DNA of 7,823 bases from an uncultured Clostridia bacterium. GTDB lineage: Bacteria > Bacillota > Clostridia > Oscillospirales > Acutalibacteraceae. The DNA lies in NCBI GenBank assembly GCA_937897215.1, contig CALCBQ010000014.1, positions 1 through 7,823 on the forward strand. Direction: 5' to 3'. Made by a program: the position numbers and the translations under genes. Positions 1 through 5,947 of this stretch are shown here, piece after piece; within the stretch, counting starts at the first letter, position 1; every line of letters begins with the position of its first letter. The notes beneath the pieces were generated by a model. That model saw only the letters and a list, made by a program, of their open reading frames with translations, was not told where the DNA came from and searched no databases.

Positions 1-535
1 TAATGTCAATCATTTGTATTGGTGTAACGCCATACTCCTCCATAATTCTTGCAGGCGTGTAAATTTCAGTTGTAGTTGTACCCATTTTTGTATGAGGGAG
101 CAAAACTGTAACATTATCGCGCACAAGCTGGAATGAATCACGGTCGCCTGTTGCGATAAAGCATTCGTTTGAGTCTTTACACATTTCGGCTACTGTACCG
201 AGAATATCATCTGCCTCGTAGCCCTCTAAAGATATGATTTTATAGCCCAAAGCAACAAGAAGTTCTTTAAGCACTGGTAATTGCTGTGCAAGTTCAGGTG
301 GCATTCCATGACGATTTGCTTTATAACCGTCATACATTTTATGACGAAATGTAGGTGCTTTAAGGTCAAATGCGATTGCAACACCATCAGGTTTTACCTC
401 ATCACGAAGTTTCATAAGTATTGTAAGAAATCCGTAGATGCCATTGGTAAAGCGACCGTCTTTCGTTGATAATGCACGAATTCCGTAGAATGCACGATTT
501 AATATACTGTTACCGTCAATTGCTAAAATTTTCAT
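1..535 (-). CDS. polA: DNA polymerase I, N-terminal 5'-3' exonuclease domain (partial, runs off the left edge)
   Basis: The reverse strand encodes the first 178 residues of DNA polymerase I, the repair and Okazaki-fragment polymerase; only the FEN-like 5'-3' exonuclease part is present. It opens with MKILAIDGNSILNRAFYGI, carrying the metal-binding Asp7 of the family. AFD (55-57) and the TFRHKMYDGYKANR block (62-75) follow, then GYEADDILGT (105-114) with the acidic metal cluster, and TGDRDSFQLV (129-138). These are the diagnostic motifs of PolA exonuclease domains in that order. The ATG at 535-533 is preceded by GGAG (546-543) at 7 nt spacing, which fixes the start. The polymerase domain and stop lie outside the window, so it cannot be told whether the protein is full length (usually about 850-900 residues) or exonuclease-only. 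It is divergent from the ABC exporter operon. Confidence 0.95.
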   Translation of the reverse strand, partial: MKILAIDGNSILNRAFYGIRALSTKDGRFTNGIYGFLTILMKLRDEVKPDGVAIAFDLKAPTFRHKMYDGYKANRHGMPPELAQQLPVLKELLVALGYKIISLEGYEADDILGTVAEMCKDSNECFIATGDRDSFQLVRDNVTVLLPHTKMGTTTTEIYTPARIMEEYGVTPIQMIDI

Positions 536-564
536 AACGCAACTCCAAAATCATAGTTATTGAT

Positions 565-593
565 ATTATATCATACTAAAGAAATAAATACCA
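565..593 (-). promoter_or_regulatory. Promoter of polA (extended -10)
   Basis: Reading leftward there is TGATATAAT (573-565), a perfect TATAAT with the TGn extension. The -35 position 17 bp upstream (593-588) reads TGGTAT and is weak, which is usual for extended -10 promoters. The -10 lies 30 bp from the polA ATG. It stands back to back with the promoter at 651-679, and about 57 bp separate the two -35 regions. Confidence 0.6.
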
Positions 594-650
594 TATAAAA
601 GTACACAATTTTTAATTTATACAAGTGTTATATTATTCCTCATTATTTTC

Positions 651-679
651 TTGACATATAAATTTTGCAGTATTATAAT
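651..679 (+). promoter_or_regulatory. Consensus promoter of the leader ORF / ABC exporter transcript
   Basis: TTGACA (651-656), 17 bp spacer and TATAAT (674-679) match the vegetative sigma consensus at all 12 positions. Transcription should start near 686, giving a 5' leader of about 200 nt before the first ABC gene. A promoter this strong in front of a terminator suggests that expression is controlled after initiation, by attenuation, rather than by promoter strength. Confidence 0.85.
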
Positions 680-729
680 TTAGTAGTTACAAAAATCGTT
701 CAACCAAATTTTTGAAAGGAGGCAGAAAA

Positions 730-816
730 ATGATTACAACTTGGTCAGATTACCGTGAAAACAAAATAAACCGTTACTATTCTGCCTTCAAATATAAAGA
801 CTGTTCTTGCGAATAA
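730..816 (+). CDS. 28-residue leader peptide (or small exported peptide) upstream of the ABC exporter pair
   Basis: A short ORF starts at ATG 730 behind a near-perfect Shine-Dalgarno sequence, AAAGGAGG (715-722), with 7 nt spacing, and stops at TAA 814-816. The product begins MITTWSDYRENK, contains a Tyr-Tyr pair at 16-17 and ends YKDCSCE. It has no signal peptide, membrane segment or recognised domain. Evidence that it is translated is the consensus promoter 50 bp upstream and the strong ribosome site. Evidence for a regulatory role is the terminator 30 nt after the stop, and the fact that its ribosome site and codons 17-20 are complementary to each other and codons 18-20 to the terminator arm. 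I favour a leader peptide whose translation is sensed, as for bmrB ahead of the B. subtilis exporter bmrCD; no sequence similarity to BmrB is claimed. The alternative is a small Cys-containing peptide exported by the neighbouring transporters, but no maturation enzyme is encoded in the window. Confidence 0.7.
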   Translation: MITTWSDYRENKINRYYSAFKYKDCSCE

Positions 817-845
817 TTTATTCAGTGTTTATATTTTTCGTTACC

Positions 846-869
846 GTAGGCAGATATGCCTACTTTTTT
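846..869 (+). terminator. Intrinsic terminator between leader ORF and first ABC gene (attenuator stem)
   Basis: GTAGGCA (846-852) pairs with TGCCTAC (857-863) around the loop GATA, followed by six T (864-869) and another T run to 875. It lies within the transcript, 30 nt after the leader stop and only 9 nt before the AGGAGG (878-883) of the first ABC gene. Transcription must pass it to express the transporters. Confidence 0.75.
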
Positions 870-888
870 ATTTTTATAGGAGGAATTT

Positions 889-2715
889 ATGAGGTGGATT
901 AAACTTCACGAACCGGTTAAGGTTCCTGTACTTAAAAATGTAATATTTGCCTTAAAGCTTGTGTGGGAAGCAGACAAGCGTCTTTTAATCGGCTATTTTG
1001 TTACAGAAATCTCTAACAAGGTTTTATCAATGTATGTTCAGAACATTTTGTTCTTGAAAGTATTGTTAAGCATCATTGATGGCGATGCAGATTTCAAAAC
1101 ATACTTTACTTACCTTTTGTTGTTCTTTGGAGTGTATCTTACTGTTAATGTGATTTCTGCTTATGCTACTCGGCAACGACTTGTTGCGACGAAAGTTGTT
1201 CTTAAAAATGTAAATAATAAAATTTTCAAAAAAGCGACTGAGCTTGATGTTAGTTGTTATGAAAACCCTGAATTTTATGACAAATATCAACGTGCAACAC
1301 TTGTTTTGTCATCAAGTTATTATGACTTGATTTGTTGGGATGTGGCAGCAGTTGTGGGTGGTATTATCGCGCTTATCTGCGTTATTACAACAGTTACAGT
1401 TATTAACCCAATGTATTTGTTGTTCTTATTGCCTGTTACACTCGTATTTGCTATTGAATTGATGAAAAGTAAAGCAGTTTACAAGCGCGACCTTGAGATG
1501 ACTAAAAACAACAGAATTAAAGCGTATATTCAACGAACAATGTTCTTAAAAGAATTTTCAAAAGATATGCGAACATCAAACATTTTTGCTGTTCTTACTA
1601 AAAGATTTAAAGCTGCAATTGATGCGAATGTTTTAATTCTTAAAAGTTACGGTGTAAAACTATTTATTTATAGTATGATAAGTTCACTTTTCAGTGATTT
1701 TATACCGATTATCGGCACTTACGCTTTCGCGGGGTATCAGTTCGTATTCACACAAGCACTTACAATTTCAGGCTTTTCAGTTGTGCTTGCGTCAATCAAC
1801 TCTGTTCGCGATTCAACGCTGAGTATTGCCGAGGGTTTTGACGAAATGACTCAGATGGCACTTTTCTTCCAGAATCTTCGTGATTTCTTCGACTATGAGC
1901 CAAAAATCACAGATGGTGGAAAAGATGCAGAAGAATTCCAGAGCATTGAATTTAAGAATGTATCATTCACTTACCCTGACACAACAAAAGAAATTCTTAA
2001 AAATGTTTCATTTAAGATTAACAAGGGCGAAACTATTGCTATTGTTGGTGTAAACGGTGCAGGTAAATCAACACTTGTCAAACTGCTTCTTCGTTTTTAC
2101 GATGCAAACGAGGGCGAAATTCTTTACAACGGTATAAATGTAAAAGAGTACAATGTGCAATCTCTCCGTAATGCTTTTGCTACAGTTTTTCAGGATTACA
2201 AGAACTTTGCAGTTTCTGTAAACGAAAATATTATGTGCCATGAATGTAGCGATGAAGAAAAACAAATCGCAGAAAAAGCACTCAAGCAAAGTGGTGTGTG
2301 GGAGAAAATTGCAAGTCTTCCAAAGGGAGCCGACACAGTACTTACTCGAGAATTTGAAATTGACGGTGCCGGTCTTTCAGGTGGCGAAAACCAGAAAGTT
2401 TCTGCAGCTCGACTTTTTGCGCGGGATTTTGAGATTGCAATTCTTGACGAGCCAAGTTCTGCACTTGACCCTATTGCAGAATACAAAATGTATGAAAACT
2501 TAATAGATGTAACAAAAGACAAAACTGTTATCTATATTTCTCATCGTCTTTCAAGCGCTGTGTTTTCTGACAGAATTTATGTGCTTGGGAATGGTACAAT
2601 CCTTGAGTCAGGCTCTCACGCTGAGCTTATGGCACAAGATGGAGAATACAGTAAAATGTTCACTTTACAAGCATCAAGCTACAAAGGTGAAAGTGAGGTG
2701 AGTGAAAATGTTTAA
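889..2715 (+). CDS. ABC exporter half-transporter (membrane + ATPase), first of a tandem pair
   Basis: This 608-residue fused ABC exporter has an N-terminal six-helix membrane domain (helices near 32-58, 69-92, 148-168, 172-192, 259-287 and 288-305) and a C-terminal ATPase domain. The ATPase has every catalytic motif: Walker A GVNGAGKS (387-394), Q-loop Gln435, signature LSGGE (496-500, a variant of LSGGQ), Walker B AILDE with catalytic Glu521, D-loop SALD and switch His552. The segment SCYENPEFYDKYQRA (122-136) after helix 2 is typical of peptide, lantibiotic and multidrug exporters of this type. No peptidase domain precedes the membrane domain, so it should not cleave a leader peptide. The start is ATG 889 behind AGGAGG (878-883). 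It overlaps the next gene by 8 bp, which implies translational coupling and a heterodimer. It is probably controlled by the upstream attenuator. The substrate cannot be read from sequence: drug or small peptide. Confidence 0.92.
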   Translation: MRWIKLHEPVKVPVLKNVIFALKLVWEADKRLLIGYFVTEISNKVLSMYVQNILFLKVLLSIIDGDADFKTYFTYLLLFFGVYLTVNVISAYATRQRLVATKVVLKNVNNKIFKKATELDVSCYENPEFYDKYQRATLVLSSSYYDLICWDVAAVVGGIIALICVITTVTVINPMYLLFLLPVTLVFAIELMKSKAVYKRDLEMTKNNRIKAYIQRTMFLKEFSKDMRTSNIFAVLTKRFKAAIDANVLILKSYGVKLFIYSMISSLFSDFIPIIGTYAFAGYQFVFTQALTISGFSVVLASINSVRDSTLSIAEGFDEMTQMALFFQNLRDFFDYEPKITDGGKDAEEFQSIEFKNVSFTYPDTTKEILKNVSFKINKGETIAIVGVNGAGKSTLVKLLLRFYDANEGEILYNGINVKEYNVQSLRNAFATVFQDYKNFAVSVNENIMCHECSDEEKQIAEKALKQSGVWEKIASLPKGADTVLTREFEIDGAGLSGGENQKVSAARLFARDFEIAILDEPSSALDPIAEYKMYENLIDVTKDKTVIYISHRLSSAVFSDRIYVLGNGTILESGSHAELMAQDGEYSKMFTLQASSYKGESEVSENV

Positions 2716-4507
2716 GAGAAAAGAAAAAGAAAAGACACTTCACTCAATGCCTTCAAATATTTTCTTCTTTGTGAAACTTCTTTTCAGCGTATCCCCTGTT
2801 TTAGTCCTTGGCGAATTTTTATGGGGACTTTTAATGATTTTGCCTAACAACCTTATTAAAGTTATTGGCGTTAAGTACATTATTGATGTTGTAACTGAAG
2901 GCAAGGACCTTGAAAGGATTTTCGGTGCTGTTGCAGTTATTGCGTTAGTTTTAATTGTGTCTACATCAATTTCTTGGTTATTCCGTGAGTTTTTCTGGAA
3001 TGTTGAGCGTGAAAAAGTTTATTTTGGTCTTAACAAAAAACTTTATGACAAAGCAAGAAGTCTTGACCTTGAATCCTATGATAACCCTGAGTTTTACAAC
3101 AACTTCATTCTTACTATTGAGTCATCATCGGCAACCATTCAAAATCTTTTAGGACTTGTAAGAATGTATGTGGGGCACATTATCTCACTTGTTGCTGTGG
3201 CATCAGTATTATTCACTATTGACCCTTGGTGTCTTGTGATTATTCTTGTTGTAATCTGCGTATTTTTACCAATCAGCAAACGAGTTGGCGAACTTATGAT
3301 GGAGCGTAGAGTTGACAACGCAAGATTTCATCGTCGTTCCGACTATTTCCAACGCGTTTTCTATTTGCAGGACTATGCAAAAGAAGTGCGAATGAACAAC
3401 ATTTCGCCACTTCTTATGGACCGATATAACGATGCGGCAGACGATGTTATTAACAATCAGAAAAAGTACTGGAATAAAATTTCGGCACTTAACTGCACAC
3501 AAACCGTGGGAGTTCAAGGTCTTGGATTTTTATTCATACTCCCCTTGTATCTGGGCTACTGTGTACTTGTTAAGGAAACACTTACCCCCGGCGATTTTGT
3601 TGCAACATTCAACGGTGCTCACGCAGTTGCTATGTCATTCCAGTTCTTAACTGTTTGGGCATTGGCGAGATTCTCTGAGCAAGGCAAAATGATTGACAAA
3701 TATCGTGAATTCTTAAAGGCAGATTTCAAAATTAAAAACGGTGGCAAAACTGCCCCAAAAACCGAGCCGAAAGAAATTACAATCAAGAACTTGTCATTTA
3801 CTTACCCTAACAACGACAAGCCAACACTCCAAGATATAAACCTTACAATTAAACCGTATGAAAAAATTGCGCTTGTTGGTTACAACGGTGCGGGCAAAAC
3901 AACGCTTACTAACTTGTTACTGCGACTTTACGACGCTACCACAGGAGAAATCCTTATTGATGGCGAAAACATAAAAGATGTTACTGCTGACTCGCACCGT
4001 GACAGATTTGCAGCAGTTTTCCAAGATTTTCAGATTTTTTCTTGTAGTTTAGGCGAGAATGTTGCACTTGATATAAATCCTGACGAAGAAAGAGTGTGGG
4101 ATGCACTAAAGCATAGTGGATTCAACAAAAAACTTGAAAAAGGCATTGACTCCGAACTTTTACGAGAATTTGACGACGATGGTGTAATGCTTTCAGGTGG
4201 CGAAGCACAGAAAACTGCAATCGCAAGAGCATTCTACAAGGATTGTCCTTACGTAATTCTTGACGAGCCAAGTGCAAACCTTGACCCTGTTGCAGAATAC
4301 AATCTTAATCAAGCAATGATTGAGGCAGCAGAGCACAAAACAGTTATATTTATTTCTCATCGACTTTCAACTACTGTTAATGCAGACAGAATTTATGTTA
4401 TGGAAAATGGTAGAATTATTGAAAGTGGTAGCCACGCAGAGCTTATGGAACTCGGTGGCACTTATGCTTATATGTTTAATCTTCAGGCAGAGAAGTATAA
4501 AAACTAA
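2708..4507 (+). CDS. ABC exporter half-transporter (membrane + ATPase), second of the pair
   Basis: This protein has the same architecture as its upstream neighbour and is clearly a homologue. Counting from the GTG at 2702, membrane helices lie near 28-60, 73-95, 150-172, 174-195, 268-292 and 296-320; the motif SYDNPEFYNNF is at 125-135. Walker A GYNGAGKT spans 393-400, the Q-loop is Gln441, the signature LSGGE is 497-501, Walker B VILDE has Glu522 and the switch is His553. Subtract 2 for numbering from the start chosen here. I chose ATG 2708 because GAGGTG (2695-2700) stands 7 nt upstream of it, whereas the in-frame GTG 2702 is 1 nt from that site. It overlaps the stop of the first gene in the same operon. 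Both ATPase sites keep the catalytic glutamate, unlike many heterodimeric exporters with one degenerate site. A hairpin array begins on its stop codon. Confidence 0.92.
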   Translation: MFKRKEKEKTLHSMPSNIFFFVKLLFSVSPVLVLGEFLWGLLMILPNNLIKVIGVKYIIDVVTEGKDLERIFGAVAVIALVLIVSTSISWLFREFFWNVEREKVYFGLNKKLYDKARSLDLESYDNPEFYNNFILTIESSSATIQNLLGLVRMYVGHIISLVAVASVLFTIDPWCLVIILVVICVFLPISKRVGELMMERRVDNARFHRRSDYFQRVFYLQDYAKEVRMNNISPLLMDRYNDAADDVINNQKKYWNKISALNCTQTVGVQGLGFLFILPLYLGYCVLVKETLTPGDFVATFNGAHAVAMSFQFLTVWALARFSEQGKMIDKYREFLKADFKIKNGGKTAPKTEPKEITIKNLSFTYPNNDKPTLQDINLTIKPYEKIALVGYNGAGKTTLTNLLLRLYDATTGEILIDGENIKDVTADSHRDRFAAVFQDFQIFSCSLGENVALDINPDEERVWDALKHSGFNKKLEKGIDSELLREFDDDGVMLSGGEAQKTAIARAFYKDCPYVILDEPSANLDPVAEYNLNQAMIEAAEHKTVIFISHRLSTTVNADRIYVMENGRIIESGSHAELMELGGTYAYMFNLQAEKYKN

Positions 4508-4568
4508 ATTGACCTACGGTCAGCTAAATTCGCCTGACGGCGAGCTAAATGTACTTCGTACGCTAAAT
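4504..4568 (+). repeat. Array of three mini-hairpins with a constant GCTAAAT linker
   Basis: Starting on the stop codon of the second ABC gene, the motif CTAAAT recurs four times (4504-4509, and as GCTAAAT at 4523-4529, 4544-4550 and 4562-4568). The three intervals are different perfect palindromes: TGACC-TAC-GGTCA (4510-4522), TCGCC-TGAC-GGCGA (4530-4543) and GTAC-TTC-GTAC (4551-4561). In each, the T ending one linker can pair with the G beginning the next as T-G. The stems differ in sequence while remaining self-complementary. It is not coding in any evident way. It may stabilise the 3' end of the ABC mRNA or be a dispersed intergenic repeat family. Confidence 0.8.
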
Positions 4569-4575
4569 AAACAAC

Positions 4576-4606
4576 AAAAACCTCGGTAGTGATACCGAGG
4601 TTTTTT
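4576..4606 (+). terminator. Terminator of the ABC exporter operon
   Basis: CCTCGGTA (4581-4588) and TACCGAGG (4593-4600) form an 8-bp stem with loop GTGA, followed by six T. Five A (4576-4580) on the left extend the stem and would also let it work leftward. It is the clear end of the rightward exporter transcript, 69 nt after the stop. The stem sequence is repeated exactly at 4993-5012. Confidence 0.9.
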
Positions 4607-4704
4607 GAATAAGCAATCAAAAATGCGCCCACATTACATCATATAGCAGGATTTCATAAAGCTTTTTATCATCACATAAAATACATTGTTTATTCTCAAT
4701 TATT

Positions 4705-4741
4705 ATAGGTCAATTTAACCCTAATGTCAATAGGTCAATTT
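4705..4741 (+). repeat. Direct repeats ATAGGTCAATTT upstream of the XRE regulator
   Basis: ATAGGTCAATTT occurs at 4705-4716 and 4730-4741, a 25-bp period, with the related TGTCAAT at 4726-4732 overlapping the second copy. The second copy ends 25 bp before the regulator ATG. The position and spacing suit an operator for the adjacent regulator, but no strong promoter is visible to place it against; TTCATA (4653-4658), 18 bp, TAAAAT (4677-4682) is the best weak candidate. An inverted copy, AAATTGACCTA, lies at 4506-4516. Confidence 0.5.
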
Positions 4742-4766
4742 GCCATAATATATTTAGGTGATATTT

Positions 4767-4985
4767 ATGAGCAGATTAAAAGATTTAAGAAAAGAACGTG
4801 GTTACACTCAAATCAAAATGCAAATGTTGACAGGTATTGACCAAAGTGATTACTCAAAAATTGAAAGAGGCGTGCGATATTACACATTTGAACAATGTGT
4901 AAAAATTGCACAAGCATTAGATACTAGTATGGATTATCTTGCAGGTCTGACTGACGAAAAGAAGCCATATCCACGCTCAAAATAA
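4767..4985 (+). CDS. Small XRE-family DNA-binding regulator
   Basis: A 72-residue protein made almost entirely of one Cro/C1-type helix-turn-helix domain. It runs from MSRLKDLRKERGYTQ (1-15) through the recognition-helix region IDQSDYSKIERG to the usual tail LDTSMDYLAGLTDE, ending KKPYPRSK. There is no effector, protease or membrane domain, so it is probably a simple dimeric repressor or activator. I place the start at ATG 4767 because AGGTGA (4756-4761) lies 5 nt upstream; an in-frame GTG at 4758 overlaps that site and has none of its own. Two ATAGGTCAATTT repeats just upstream may be its own operator. It is a separate unit between two terminators with the same stem. Its target could be itself or the neighbouring exporter operon; neither is shown. 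Confidence 0.85.
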   Translation: MSRLKDLRKERGYTQIKMQMLTGIDQSDYSKIERGVRYYTFEQCVKIAQALDTSMDYLAGLTDEKKPYPRSK

Positions 4986-4990
4986 AAACT

Positions 4991-5016
4991 AACCTCGGTA
5001 TTACTACCGAGGTTTT
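4991..5016. terminator. Bidirectional terminator between convergent regulator genes
   Basis: AACCTCGGTA (4991-5000) pairs with TACCGAGGTT (5005-5014) around TTAC, a 10-bp stem. T runs follow on both strands: TTTT at 5013-5016 rightward, and AGTTTTTATT leftward (4990-4981). It sits 5 bp after the small XRE gene and 25 bp past the stop of the leftward XRE-membrane gene, so it can serve both. Its core stem equals that at 4581-4600. Confidence 0.85.
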
Positions 5017-5040
5017 GTTATTGATTATTAAATTATTATA

Positions 5041-5880
5041 TTATTCCTCTATACCCTCATACTCGCTACTGAATTTTTCAAGCAATCCGTAGAAAACATA
5101 AAAGCCAATTGCTCTTACAAGCCGGAGAATAAATCCATACAATTGAGTATCATATACAGGCGATGAAGAGTTACCCGTTTCTGTAAAAATAAACACTACT
5201 CCAAAAATACAAGTGAAAAGTATTGCAAGTCCGAAGAATATTTTATGTGGCACTTTGTATCCGTGGAATGTGCCTAAAAGCAGTGCAAAAGAAAACATAA
5301 ACATACCGTAATTTATAGGAGAAAAGTCTAACTGTTGAGCAAACAACATAACAAAACCCAATACAAAAGCAACAATTGTCAATGTTTTTTCACATTTGAA
5401 TTTGTAGTCAAATATTTTAAGAAATCGGCACATAAAAATTACTGTAATTATTACCCAATATACTGCAAATCCCAAAAACATTAGAATACTTGGAAGTCGC
5501 GCAAGAAAAGAATCTCCATAAATCTGTAATCCTAAAGTATTTGAAATTCCCGAAACGCTAAAAATTGCATTGTATATGGCTGCGAAAACACCAAGCACAC
5601 ATACAACAACTGCGTTCACAGGCAAATCATAACAAAGGTTTGTCATGGCTGGTTTTTGTTCTTCTTTGGTACTTTCTTCGCCATTGAGAATTTCGTCAAC
5701 TGTTACGCCTAGCTCTGTTGACAAGGGTTTTAACAACTGAATATCAGGCATTCCGTCGCCTGTTTCCCATTTAGAAACTGCTTTGTTTGTTATTTGCAAT
5801 TTTTCGGCAAGGTCTTGTTGAGTCATTCCTAATGCTTTTCTTTTTTCAGAAATAAATTGTCCGACTTTAACATTATTCAT
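5041..5880 (-). CDS. XRE-family regulator with a C-terminal membrane domain
   Basis: A 279-residue protein. Residues 6-60 form a classic Cro/C1 helix-turn-helix (MTQQDLAEKLQITNKAVSKW at 19-38, then a GDGMPDIQLL turn and ELGVTVDEILNGE). A charged linker (68-78) leads to about six hydrophobic segments near 88-108, 131-152, 166-181, 189-203, 214-232 and 248-266, ending SSEYEGIEE. This is a membrane-tethered one-component regulator type common in Clostridia, thought to link a membrane signal to transcription; the signal is unknown. The start ATG 5880 has an unusual G-rich ribosome site, AAAAGGGGGA (5896-5887). It has its own promoter (5904-5932) and shares the bidirectional terminator at 4991-5016. 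Its place next to an exporter and a second XRE gene makes a role in their control possible but unproven. Confidence 0.85.
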   Translation of the reverse strand: MNNVKVGQFISEKRKALGMTQQDLAEKLQITNKAVSKWETGDGMPDIQLLKPLSTELGVTVDEILNGEESTKEEQKPAMTNLCYDLPVNAVVVCVLGVFAAIYNAIFSVSGISNTLGLQIYGDSFLARLPSILMFLGFAVYWVIITVIFMCRFLKIFDYKFKCEKTLTIVAFVLGFVMLFAQQLDFSPINYGMFMFSFALLLGTFHGYKVPHKIFFGLAILFTCIFGVVFIFTETGNSSSPVYDTQLYGFILRLVRAIGFYVFYGLLEKFSSEYEGIEE

Positions 5881-5903
5881 ATAAATCCCCCTTTTCTGCT
5901 TTA

Positions 5904-5932
5904 ACTATATCACTTTTTGCAAAAAATCTCAA
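5904..5932 (-). promoter_or_regulatory. Promoter of the XRE-membrane regulator gene
   Basis: Leftward TTGAGA (5932-5927), 17 bp spacer, TATAGT (5909-5904); 5 of 6 matches in each box. The -10 lies 23 bp from the ATG, so the transcript leader is short and mostly ribosome site. Confidence 0.75.
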
Positions 5933-5947
5933 CCCACGCTAATTAGA

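Larger units (their letters stand above)
718..869 (+). promoter_or_regulatory. Candidate ribosome-mediated transcription attenuator of the ABC exporter operon
   Basis: Four segments can pair in an alternating chain. Segment 1 is GGAGGCAGAA (718-727), overlapping the leader Shine-Dalgarno. Segment 2 is TTCTGCCTTC (780-789), codons 17-20 of the leader. Segment 3 is AGGCAGA (848-854), the left terminator arm. Segment 4 is TGCCTAC (857-863), the right arm. Pairing 1:2 is 10 bp including one G-U, 2:3 is 7 bp, and 3:4 is the 7-bp terminator stem. 1:2 plus 3:4 would give termination and leader silencing. 2:3 would disrupt the terminator and allow read-through. A ribosome held on the first leader codons covers segment 1 and would favour 2:3. 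The pairings are seen in the sequence; the regulatory mechanism is inferred by analogy with known attenuators. Confidence 0.6.

Noticed and set aside
281..469. Rightward ORF of 62 codons
   Set aside because: It lies fully antisense to the strongly supported polA exonuclease domain, with no ribosome site.
536..729. Riboswitch or structured RNA in the divergent intergenic region
   Set aside because: Only two back-to-back promoters and an AT-rich spacer are seen; no T-box, riboswitch core or long stem could be found.
846..869. Simple end-of-gene terminator for a stand-alone peptide gene
   Set aside because: Not excluded, but no second promoter is evident between it and the ABC gene, and its left arm is complementary to the leader ORF, so read-through control explains more.
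2196..2522. Leftward ORF of 108 codons within the first ABC gene
   Set aside because: It is antisense to the conserved ATPase domain; a shadow of constrained coding sequence with no promoter, ribosome site or recognisable product.
2702..2704. GTG as start of the second ABC gene
   Set aside because: It is 1 nt from the Shine-Dalgarno GAGGTG; ATG 2708 has proper 7-nt spacing.
4504..4568. Possible miniature CRISPR array
   Set aside because: The constant part is only 7 nt and each interval is itself a palindrome; CRISPR repeats are longer and spacers are not self-complementary.
4320..4589. Rightward ORF of 89 codons spanning the end of the second ABC gene and the hairpin array
   Set aside because: Out of frame with the H-loop region of a clear ABC gene and runs through a hairpin array into the terminator; no ribosome site.
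4758..4760. GTG as start of the small XRE gene
   Set aside because: It overlaps the AGGTGA ribosome site that serves ATG 4767 and has no site of its own.
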